From NCBI RefSeq assembly GCF_002288925.2, contig NW_022098026.1, forward strand, positions 17,189,005-17,253,004: a stretch of DNA of 64,000 bases, read 5' to 3'. Made by a program: the position numbers and the translations under genes. The stretch is from Delphinapterus leucas. Its lineage: Eukaryota; Chordata; Mammalia; Artiodactyla; Monodontidae. The notes under the pieces were generated by a model. It did no database searches. It was not told where the DNA came from and saw nothing but the letters and a program-made list of their open reading frames with translations. Positions 55,715 through 64,000 of this stretch are shown here, piece by piece. The stretch's first letter is position 1. Every line of letters begins with the position of its first letter.

Positions 55715-56244
55715 TTTTAAAAAAAATTTATTTAGGGCTTCCCTGGTGGTGCAGTGATTGAGAGTCCGCCTGCCGATGCAGGGGACACGAGTTTGTGCCC
55801 CGGTCCGGGAGGATCCCACATGCCGCGGAGCGGCTGGGCCTGTGAGCCATGGCCGCTGAGCCTGCGCGTCCGGAGCCTGTGCTCCGCAACGGGAGAGGCC
55901 ACAACAGTGAGAGGCCTGCATACCACAAAAAAAAAAAAAAAAATTTAATTTATGTATTTTTGGTCGCGTTGGGTCTTCGTTACTGTGCGCGGCTTTCTCT
56001 AGTTGTGGTGAGCGGGGGCTACTCTTTGTTGCGGTGCGTGTGCTTCTCATTGCAGTGGCTTCTGTTGTTGCGGAGCACGGGCTCTAGGCACACGGGGTTC
56101 AGTAGTTGTGGCACGTGGGCTCCGTAGTTGTGGCTCGCGGGCTTAGTTGCTCTGTGGCATGTGGGATCTTCCCGGACCAGGGCTCGAACCCACGTCCCCT
56201 GCATTGACAGGCGGATTCTTAACCACTGCGCCACCAGGGAAGCC
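55715..56244 (-). mobile_element. CHR SINE, long subtype (outer of an inverted pair)
   Basis: TSD catatattgat at 55704-55714 and 56245-56255. Body about 55952-56244. A sense SINE lies in its tail. Confidence 0.92.
55735..55943 (+). mobile_element. CHR SINE, short subtype (inner of an inverted pair)
   Basis: Sense copy inserted in the A/T-rich tail of the outer SINE. Flanks aaaaatttattta and aaaaatttaattta. Confidence 0.93.
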
Positions 56245-56255
56245 CATATATTGAT

Positions 56256-56789
56256 GTATTTTAACGATACCTGGAAAAGAGTATTTGTGAGTCCTTGAAT
56301 AGGGCTCTGATGAGAAAAAGAGGGCCCTTAACTGATTAGGGGACATCCAAGGGACAGAGATGGGAAAGCCTAAATGAAACTTGTTTGAAAAGGGGGAGAC
56401 ATTAAAAAAAGAGGACCAGTGATGGTAAATTGGAGGTTGACTGATGAGGAATAGTTTCTACTAGAACAGGGTTTTTTAATCCATTAGTTACAATTCACAG
56501 TTAGATCTCAAAGGCCAAGAACAGAGACTTGCTGCTGCATCAGTGACTTCTTCCCTACAGCTCTTGGGCATTTCAGGGTGGAGGAGGGAGGAGAAGACCC
56601 CAAGAATATGAGGTGCACCTTTATGTATTCCCGCACGGCTTCTAATGATACTCTGTTCGGTAAAGGGTCCAATGATTGGTGTACTGCACAACAGTGGTTT
56701 TCCTGGGAAGAAGCTTGTGTTTAGAGACACCAGAGTGGGGAAGGGGCTGGGTGACCATGTGTGGTCTCTGATGCAGAGAGACCGTCTTC
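56256..56789. other. Unassigned intronic sequence
   Basis: No gene. Parts at about 56270-56420 and 56560-56770 vaguely resemble the dispersed repeat, but not firmly. Confidence 0.45.
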
Positions 56790-57117
56790 AGGAATTCCCT
56801 GACAGTCCAGTGGTTAGGACTCAGTGCTTCCACTGCAGCGGTCCCCAACCTTTTTGGCACCAGGGACCCATTTTGTGGAGGACAATTTTTCCACGGATGG
56901 GGGCGGGGATGGTTCAGGTGGTGATGCGAGCGATGGGGAGCAGGCAGATGAAGCTTCGCTCCCTTGCCCGCACCTCCTGCTGTGCGGCCCGGTTCCTGAC
57001 AGTCTGCCGCACTGGTCCTTGGCCTGGGGGTTGGGGACCCCTGCTGTAGGGGGCCTAGTTTCAGTCCCTGGTCAGGGAACTAAGATTCTGCATGCAGAGC
57101 GGCGCGGCCAAAAAGAA
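56790..57117 (+). mobile_element. CHR-related short-form SINE, split by a hAT MITE
   Basis: Left part 56790-56835 ('ttccctgacagtccagtggt'), right part 57044-57117 ('cagtccctggtcagggaact', 'gcgcggccaaaaag'). Together they form the usual 120-bp short SINE. Confidence 0.88.
56836..57043. mobile_element. hAT-type MITE (MER30-like ends)
   Basis: 208 bp with terminal inverted repeats cagcggtccccaacc and ggttggggacccctg. Interior has 'gacaatttttccacggatgg' and 'tgtgcggcccggttcctgac'. The exact 8-bp TSD is obscured because the SINE's own CTGCAG overlaps the terminal CAG. Confidence 0.82.
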
Positions 57118-57169
57118 AAAAGGCAGACAGACAGGAGGCTGTTTTTCCTGTTTCATCTTGGAGCTTATA

Positions 57170-57560
57170 ATCAGGACATATGGAAATGTAAATTAATAAT
57201 AGCATGAGTGTCATGCCAAGAATGGAGTGGACTAGGAGGTTAAGCATGGGATTAGAAAAGCTTCCTGAAGGTGTAGTAGTGGATCTTGAAAGGTGAAAGA
57301 AGGGAGGGGAAGAAGTCATTCAGGTAAGAAAACCAGCAGACAGAGCAAGATGTGGGTGAGGAACAGTGAGGGTTCTGACTGGAGAGGAGTGCTGGGAGGA
57401 GAGATTGGATAAGAAAGAGCTTGGAAGCTAGATTTTAGAGGGTGGCTTGGAATGCTAGATGAAGAAGGGAGCACAGTCCGGGAAATGATACAGGATTAGA
57501 GGGTTCTGTGGCTGGAACAGGTCTCCCAGGTTCAGGTTCCCATATATTTAAATATATATA
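57170..57560 (+). repeat. Fragment of the long dispersed repeat
   Basis: 'aagcttcctgaaggtgtagt', 'agacagagcaagatgtgggt' and 'gaggagtgctgggaggagag'. A further piece may lie at 57700-57880. Confidence 0.55.
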
Positions 57561-58805
57561 GTGACTCAGGACTTGCTACCCCTGGAAGCAGCTTTTTCCA
57601 GCCTTGTGTTTATTTTTAAAGCTTTTTTCTTCTTAAATTAAACTGAAATATGTCTCCTTAACTTTGTTCCTGTTTTAAGAATTTCTGCCATCTGGGTAAC
57701 ACAGAATATGAAGAAAAGTGGTGTTTGGGAGAGATTAGTTTCTCAGGTGTGTACAGGAAGCGTTAAAGTGGTTGGGGGAGAGCCTGGAGGCCAGACCAAC
57801 AGTCAGGAAACCATCAAGGTGGTGGGCAGTGAGATGGTGCTATTAAGGACAGGACTGCTGCAACAGACTGTGGAAAGGGAGAGTTGACCAGTTGTCAAGC
57901 AGGTTTACTGCCCCCTTGGCCTGTGGTAAATGGCTAATTTTCTTCATAGATAAAACTAAGGGACCTGGTATGTGAAAAATTATAATATTTTCCTCAGACT
58001 TGAATCACTTAGGGTATATATTGAGGCAGTGTGTGCTACTAAAAACTCCAGGTGAATTACCTAAAATTAGCATACTGTCCTCAGTTTAGAGCCATTCTAA
58101 GATTCTGGTGTGCAGTTTTCCATCAAGTTGAAAAAAATTCCATTACATTATTTGCTTCAGTGTTTATTTACACTAATAAAAAGTCAACTAACAGATTATT
58201 ATTTTTTTTAACTTTTTATTTTGATTCATAGGGATTTGCAAAGATAATACAGAGCAGTCCAGTATACCTTTACCCAGTTTCCCCTAATGGTTACATTTTA
58301 TGGAACTATAGTACAGTGTCAACACCAGGAAACTGACGTTGGCACAGTAATTCTGTGGTTTTATCACCTGTGAAGATTTGTGTAACCATCTCTGCAATCA
58401 AGATACAGAACTATTCCATCACCACAAAGCTTTCCCTCATGCTACCCGTTATAGTCATACCCATGTTGCTTATATTCCCCACCATCCCTAACCCTTGGCA
58501 ACTAATCTGTCTCCATCTCTAATTCTGTAATTCCCAGAATATTGTATAAGTGGAATCATACAGTATAATATACTGTATATGAGTATATGACCTTTTGAAA
58601 TTGGCTTTTTTTTTTTTTTCCCACTCAACATGTTGTCCTTGAGAGCCATCCAAGTTGGTGTGTCTGTCAGTAGTTTGTCTGTGAGTACTCCATGGTGTGG
58701 ATGTAGCTTGTCTTTTCATCCTAACAGGTATTTTGCATAGTAAGTTTTTAATTTTGATGAAGTTCAATTTATTGATATCCTCCCCCATTTATGGATTGTG
58801 CTTTT

Positions 58806-59104
58806 TTTTTAAAAAAATTATTTTTGGCTGCATTTGGTCTTTGTTGCTGCGTGTGGGCTTTCTCTAGTTGTGCCGAGCAGGGCTACTTTGTTGCAGTGCT
58901 CAGACTTCACATTGCGGTGGCTTCTCTTGTGGAGCACAGGCTCTAGGTGCATGGGCTTCAGTAGTTGTGGCTCATGGGCTCAGTAGTTGTGGCACACAGG
59001 CTTAGTTGCTCCATGGCATTTGGGATCTTCCTGGGCCAGGGCTCGAACCTGTGTCCCCTGCATTGGCAGGCAGATTCTTAACCACTGCGCCACCAGGGAA
59101 GCCC
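58806..59104 (-). mobile_element. CHR SINE, long subtype
   Basis: Perfect 15-bp TSD atggattgtgctttt at 58791-58805 and 59105-59119, inside the L1. Confidence 0.96.
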
Positions 59105-59129
59105 ATGGATTGTGCTTTTGGTGTCACGT

Positions 59130-59169
59130 CTAAGAATTCTTTTTTTATTTTTTTTCCTAAGAATTCTTT
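59130..59169 (-). repeat. T-rich tract flanked by a 13-bp direct repeat
   Basis: ctaagaattcttt at 59130-59142 and 59157-59169 bracket 14 bp of T-rich sequence. A candidate tail-only insertion within the L1. Confidence 0.7.
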
Positions 59170-60010
59170 AACAAGCTTTATGTTAGCTCATGAAGTTTTA
59201 TGTTTTACGTTTAACTCTCAGACTCATTTTGGGTTAGTTTTTGTATAAAATGTGAGGTTTAGGTTGAGTTCTTTTTTTCCCTTGTGAACATCCAGCTGTT
59301 CCAGTATCATTTGTTGAAAAGACTGTCTTTCCTTCATTGAATTGCTTTTGCACCCTGTTAAAAATCAGTCACCTGTACTTGTGTGAGATTATTTCTGGGT
59401 TCTCTGTTTTGTTGTATTATCTATATGTCTGTCCCTCTGCCAATGCTCACACAGTCTTTATTGCTGTAGCTATGAGTCTTAGAAGTGGGTAGAGTGATTC
59501 TTCCCCCTTTATTCTTTTTCTAAATTGTTTTAGCTATTCTAGTTTTTATTGCTTTTCCATATAAATTTTAGATAATCTTGTCTATGTCTACAAAAAAGCT
59601 GCAATTTTGGTAGGAATTACATTAAACTTACAATCGATTTGGGGAGAGTTGATATTTTTACTATATTGAGTCTTCTATGAACAAAATATGTTTCCATCAA
59701 TTTAGATCTTTTTTATTTCTTTCATTAGTGCATAGCACCATGTATATATATATAATATATATATCCTCTATATGTTTTATTAGTTTACATTATTTTATTT
59801 TTTGAATTATAAATAGTATTTTATATTTATTTAGTTTTGTGTTTCTTTTCAAGTCCTTGGCTACACGCATATGCATTTTACCCTAGTTTTATTTCTAGCT
59901 TTGGTATCATTTTACTATTTTCTTTAAAAAAATTTAACACTAATTACAGGCATTTTTTTATGATTTAGTATAACCTTGGAATTTATTGTCTTTAAAACTA
60001 TGTACTTTCT

Positions 60011-60328
60011 GGGACTTCCTGGTGGCGCAGTGGTTAAGAATCTGCCTGCCAGTGAAGGGGACATGGGTTTGATCCCTGGTCCGGGAAGATCCCCCATGCT
60101 GTGGAGCAGCTAAGCCCGCGAGCCACTGCTACTGAGCCCGTGTGCCATAACTGCTGAAGCCCGCGTGCTTAGAGCCCATGCTCCGCAACAAGAGAAGCCA
60201 CCGCAATGAGAAGCCTGCGCACTGCAACAAAGAGTAGCCCTTGCTCACCACAACTAGAGAAAGCCTGGGCGCAGCAACAAAGAGCCAGTGCAGCCAAAAA
60301 TAAATAAATAAATTTGTTTAAAAAAACC
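60011..60328 (+). mobile_element. CHR SINE, long subtype
   Basis: Sense copy. Perfect 16-bp TSD aaactatgtactttct at 59995-60010 and 60329-60344. (AAAT)n tail. Confidence 0.96.
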
Positions 60329-60514
60329 AAACTATGTACTTTCTATTACATCATTTCCCTATTATTAGGCTTAGAGGTTATTTTTATGTTTTTGATATAA
60401 ATAATGCTGTAGTGAGTGAATACCCTCTATATATAATGTTTTTCCCTTTTCAAAAAATTATATCTTTAAGATGTATTTCCCGGAGTAGGAATATAGGGGC
60501 ACAGATCTTTTTTT

Positions 60515-60630
60515 AAAAAATTAGAGTATAATTTATATTATATATAGCAAAGTACACAAATTGGTGTACAGACTGAAGAAGTTTTACATATATGTATACT
60601 CATGTAACTACCATTCAGAAAGTTTCCTCA
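60515..60630 (-). mobile_element. Ancient L1 3' UTR fragment
   Basis: 'gcaaagtacacaaattggtg' and 'catgtaactaccattcagaa', similar to the piece at 25.8 kb. Confidence 0.55.
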
Positions 60631-60687
60631 GGGACATAGATTTTAGGACTTTAAAAATGTAGTCCTAAATAGTTCTCCAGTAGGGCT

Positions 60688-60714
60688 ATATCTATCTATC
60701 TATCTGTCTGTCTA
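60688..60714. repeat. (TATC)n(TGTC)n microsatellite
   Basis: Short tetranucleotide run. Confidence 0.9.
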
Positions 60715-60734
60715 GTTTGCTTAGTGTTCATGTA

Positions 60735-61215
60735 ACCTCACCTATTACAGGTTACAGAAATTCAACTCAAACTTGTTTAAGCAAAAAGGGAGTTAATGGG
60801 TCTTAGTAATTGGGAGTTCCCGGAGTAGATCCTGAGTTCAGGCATGGCCAGTGTGACTCGACTGAAGGGATGTGAAGCTTCCTTCATCACTTGCCTCCAT
60901 GTATTTGTTTACCTCTGTTTTCATATATACATATTGGACAAGATGCCCACCTCTAGTTTGAGGTGGTCATCCTAGTTTTGTCATCCCAGCAGATAAAACT
61001 TTTCTTTCTTAGTGTTTATATCTTAGTCACGGAGGGGACTGATTAGCTTTGCTTTGGTCACGCTCGGCTCTAAACCAGTTTCTATCTCCAGAGGAGATTG
61101 ATTAGCCAGTGTGGATCACATGTTCACCCCAGGACACAAGGAATGGTGGAGCATTCTCCTAGGGAACAAGGGATATAATAATATGATGTTCAATGGAAGC
61201 AAATTATCCTTCTTG
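60735..61215 (+). repeat. Old dispersed repeat of unassigned family
   Basis: 'attcaactcaaacttgttta', 'agcaaaaagggagttaatgg' and 'ggatcacatgttcacccc' recall a common mammalian interspersed repeat. Family uncertain. Confidence 0.5.
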
Positions 61216-61257
61216 ACAAGTAATGGGATAGTCCATTAAAATTTTTTGCTATCTTTT

Positions 61258-61587
61258 TTTTTTTTTAAATCTATTTATTTATTTTTGGCTGCATCGTATC
61301 CCCTTTGCTGCACGGGGGCCCCCTCCAGTTGTGGCCAGCGGGGGCCACTCTTCAGTGCCGTGCGCGGGCTTTCTGTTGTGGTGGCCTCTCCCGTTGTGGA
61401 GCACAGGCTCCAGGCGTGCGGGCTTCAGCAGTTGCGGCTCGCGGACTCCAGAGCACAGGCTCAGCAGTTGTGGCACACGGGCCCAGTTGCTCTGCGGCAT
61501 GTGGGATCCTCCCGGACCAGAGCTCGAACCCGTGTCCCCTGCATTGACAGGCAGACTCCCAGCCACTGCACCACCAGGGAAGCCCTT
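61258..61587 (-). mobile_element. CHR SINE, long subtype with short-subtype-like centre
   Basis: Antisense. Imperfect TSD (g/a)ctatctttt. Centre includes 'ggcctctcccgttgtggagc', as in the short subtype. Confidence 0.9.
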
Positions 61588-62934
61588 TTACTATCTTTAG
61601 AGGTGTAAAATGCTACTTTATTTTTTTTTAATTTGCATTATTTGGAGTAATTGATGTTGACCATTTTTTTGTGTTTGTTTATGACTGTACCTTAAACATG
61701 ATGATGCTTGTGAGAGCCCCTAGGGCAGTGATAAGTATCTATAAACATTAGTGCTCCTTTGTTGATTTGTTGAATCCCTGTTATTTTTCTTATTGATTGG
61801 AATTATGCCAGGTTTTCAAAAATTGTGACATGGCTTATTGGACCAGAGGTGCTAATCTTTTAGGTTTCTCATCACTAATCTATTGGTATGCAGAGGTAGT
61901 ATTAACTTGGAGTTGGAGAATCAAGACATGATTGTGTGTGTCTGTAATGATTTTAATGGTGGGACCTGATTTATGGTAGTCCTGGAAAAGGTGGTTGAGT
62001 TCAGTTGAAAAGAACAAAGATTGCAGCTAAATCCAGTGACTTTTTCTGCCTCCCAGACCATGTGGTTTGATTTTTGTTCCATGACTGCCATACTACTAAC
62101 CACACCCAGTCATCTCTCATGTATGTGCTGTTATTCACATGGTAGACAACATGAAAACATCTGGATAATTCACTGCAGCCTCCTCTCCAATATTGGAAAA
62201 ACAGTTAATAGTAATACTTACATACCCCATCTCCCCAAATCGATAGAAGGTAAAAATAGAGTAAATACTTTTACTAAGTATCCTTGACAAGTAAATAGAA
62301 AGCAAACATTTTAATGTTTGGCTTATAGTTTCCCACCTTTCATGTCTGTTTATGTCAGGCAGTATTTGTCTTAAAATTTCTTTGGAGGCTTTTCATTTCA
62401 AGTTCTGGCTTTGGGATCATTACAGTATTCCATTTCAGGTAAACTTTGATTATAATGCAAGCCCATTGTTCTTGAGTAGAAGTAGGACTTCAGCTTATTG
62501 AGAGCCATCACTGTTGTTCAGTACTAAGTTTCAGTTGTTATAAGAACCATCTTTTCTGTAGAAAGTGTCTTGTAACTTTTAGAGCAAGAAAGCAGTATAT
62601 ATTGGTGTTCTAAAACAATAGAGTTAAAACTATTGAGTTTGCTAAGATCTGTGTGATCTTAGCAGTTACAGTTCGTTGGTGACCATATTCATTAATGGAC
62701 TTGTTGCACAAATATCTTCTCAGCTTTTTTTAAATCTTGAAAGTACAGAATTACATAGATAAAACTGATGGTCTTTTAAGGACATTGTTGTAAAGAAGGA
62801 ATAGTCAGTGAGGGTTTTAAATTGATATTAAGAGACATTCTTTTATTTATCTCAGTAATTGTGCAGTGAAATTGAGGACGTAGAGGCCTTCTTCCTTGTT
62901 ATAGTTTGAATGATTTGTATACAGGGAGAAAATA
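61588..62934. other. Unassigned intronic sequence
   Basis: No SINE, L1 or exon recognised. Confidence 0.5.
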
Positions 62935-63024
62935 GTATATACATATGGAGAGGTGTGTGTGCATGCATATATATGTGTGTGTGTGTACATATTTTTGTGG
63001 TGTGTATATATGTTTGTGTGTGTG

Positions 63025-63055
<31 letters not shown>

Positions 63056-63056
63056 C
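62935..63056. repeat. TG/TA-rich alternating tract with terminal T run
   Basis: Mixed (TG)n, (TA)n and (GTATA)n ending in T15. Confidence 0.92.
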
Positions 63057-64000
63057 ATTGTAGATCTTGGCAAGGCAGTTTTAAGGAAAATAATGATGTA
63101 TTTTATCCCTGACAAAAGAATATTGAGCACAAGCTATCAGGCTCTTGAGGCATAATTTTCTCCCTGGCAACTAACTAGAGTCAGATTGAAGGAGGTGAAG
63201 ATTGGTCTCCTGTCCAGTGCAGATGCTGACAGCTTCAGACTGGTCCACCCACATCTAATACAGTCAGCCTGCAAGATAGATGTTAGAAGGCAGATGTAAT
63301 CAGGACAAAGCAGCTGTCAGTGAGTGTTTCGAGTAGGCTTTGAGAGGTAGACAGGAGACAGAGCGAAATCTGGGTTTGCTAAGTTCATGATGTGAAGACT
63401 TGAAACATAGCTTTGAGGAGCTTTGTGTGGGTGTGTGAGGCTGCATTTTAATTTGTCTGGTCTTGTTAGTGTGGTTTTATTCATGTTGAAATCATAAGCT
63501 TGATCTTATATATGGGATCTTTAATTTTTCACAGGAAAAAAATGACAAGTATTCCTACCCTGGAATATTGAGTATGGATTTCAAAAAGTGTTAATTATGC
63601 TATGGAAGAGCAATAGCAGAGAAACGTTTTGAAAACGATTAAATTTAAGTTAATTAGGTTTTCAGATTAGTGTAATCACTTTCTTCATTAAATCTAACAA
63701 GAAATCAGCTGGTTTTTCTCATACTCTTGCTTTAAGTTCTGGCTTGTCATTTGTTATCCTGCCTTTTCCCCTTGCTATTTTGGTAGATTTTTCATCCTGT
63801 TTTCGCTGCTTAATTTTGTGGATATCTCTTTTCGTGTGATCCCGTGATGGCTGTATCTGTTGTTAGAAGTGCTCCCACCCCAATTCCTACCCTTCGTATG
63901 TTCCTGAGGACTGTGATTAATTTAAAACTTGTTCATTATTGACCCCTCTTCCTCCGCTCTCACTATTTAATCCTTTTTCTGTTGTTCTTCATTTAACTTG
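63057..64000. other. Unassigned intronic sequence to window end
   Basis: No coding continuation of CTNNA1 and no clear repeat. Confidence 0.5.

Larger units (their letters stand above)
58200..60000 (-). mobile_element. Ancient antisense L1, 3' UTR to ORF2 region
   Basis: 3' UTR end at about 58200 ('catagggatttgcaaagata', 'tctgcaatcaagatacagaa'), continuing through 'tgttgtccttgagagccatc', and after the SINE 'tgtgagattatttctgggtt', 'ttactatattgagtcttcta'. No intact ORF. Confidence 0.78.
21990..64000 (+). other. CTNNA1: CTNNA1 gene, 5' part (promoter-proximal exon 1 to intron 3)
   Basis: The gene encodes alpha-E-catenin, the adherens-junction protein that links the cadherin/beta-catenin complex to F-actin. 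Identification rests on two coding exons whose translations match the known alpha-E-catenin N terminus and join in frame. A CpG island with a non-coding exon 1 ending in a consensus donor lies 27 kb upstream. Coding sequence in the window covers residues 1-100. Exon 4, which should continue with a Gly codon completed by the exon 3 junction, was not found, so the gene runs off the right edge. The transcription start is approximate. Longer isoforms starting further upstream cannot be excluded from this sequence. Confidence 0.93.
51018..64000 (+). other. CTNNA1: CTNNA1 intron 3, 5' part (runs off window)
   Basis: Begins with the donor GTAGGT. No sequence encoding the continuation after residue 100 was found through to the window end. 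Contents are a short L1, an old dispersed repeat, seven CHR SINEs, a hAT element and a long antisense L1 remnant, listed separately. Confidence 0.85.

Noticed and set aside
63500..63560. 'ttttcacaggaaaaaaatgac' considered as a possible CTNNA1 exon 4 acceptor
   Set aside because: The sequence after the AG does not encode the expected continuation and meets stops quickly.

Overview
This is a 64 kb window of a mammalian nuclear genome, almost certainly from a cetacean or close whale/hippo relative. The evidence is about 38 tRNA-derived SINEs of the CHR family (the short 'gcttccctggtggcgcag' head type and its longer relatives), many with poly-A tails and near-perfect target-site duplications (TSDs). 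No Bov-tA or Bov-B element, which a ruminant window of this size should contain, was seen. No bacterial, plasmid or viral genes, CRISPR arrays or functional tRNA/rRNA genes were found.

The only protein-coding gene I can support is CTNNA1 (alpha-E-catenin) on the + strand. A TATA-less CpG island spans about 21.55-22.65 kb and contains a non-coding first exon ending at 22086 with a consensus donor. Exon 2 (49348-49454) carries the start codon and residues 1-35. Exon 3 (50822-51017) encodes residues 36-100 plus the first base of codon 101. The window ends inside intron 3, so exon 4 and the rest of the gene lie beyond position 64000. Intron 1 is about 27.3 kb, intron 2 about 1.4 kb, and at least 13 kb of intron 3 is present.

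Layout: 1-21.2 kb is upstream sequence rich in CHR SINEs, L2 3' ends, several copies of one long mammal-wide repeat and a minus-strand L1. From 21.2 to 23.9 kb is the SINE-free promoter/CpG island. From 24 to 47.2 kb is intron 1, packed with antisense L1 fragments and SINEs. From 47.2 to 54.1 kb there is a SINE-poor stretch holding exons 2 and 3. From 54 to 64 kb is intron 3 with further SINEs, a nested hAT element and a long antisense L1.

The most informative structures are in the transposon stratigraphy: a probable L1 3' transduction (32570-33728) nested inside another L1; a hAT-type DNA transposon nested in a CHR SINE (56836-57043); T-rich tracts flanked by direct repeats that look like tail-only retro-insertions; successive SINE insertions that reused one target site; and a bistable 16-bp/11-bp overlapping hairpin in intron 1. 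I found no undescribed gene system. All other open reading frames are explained by repeats or chance.
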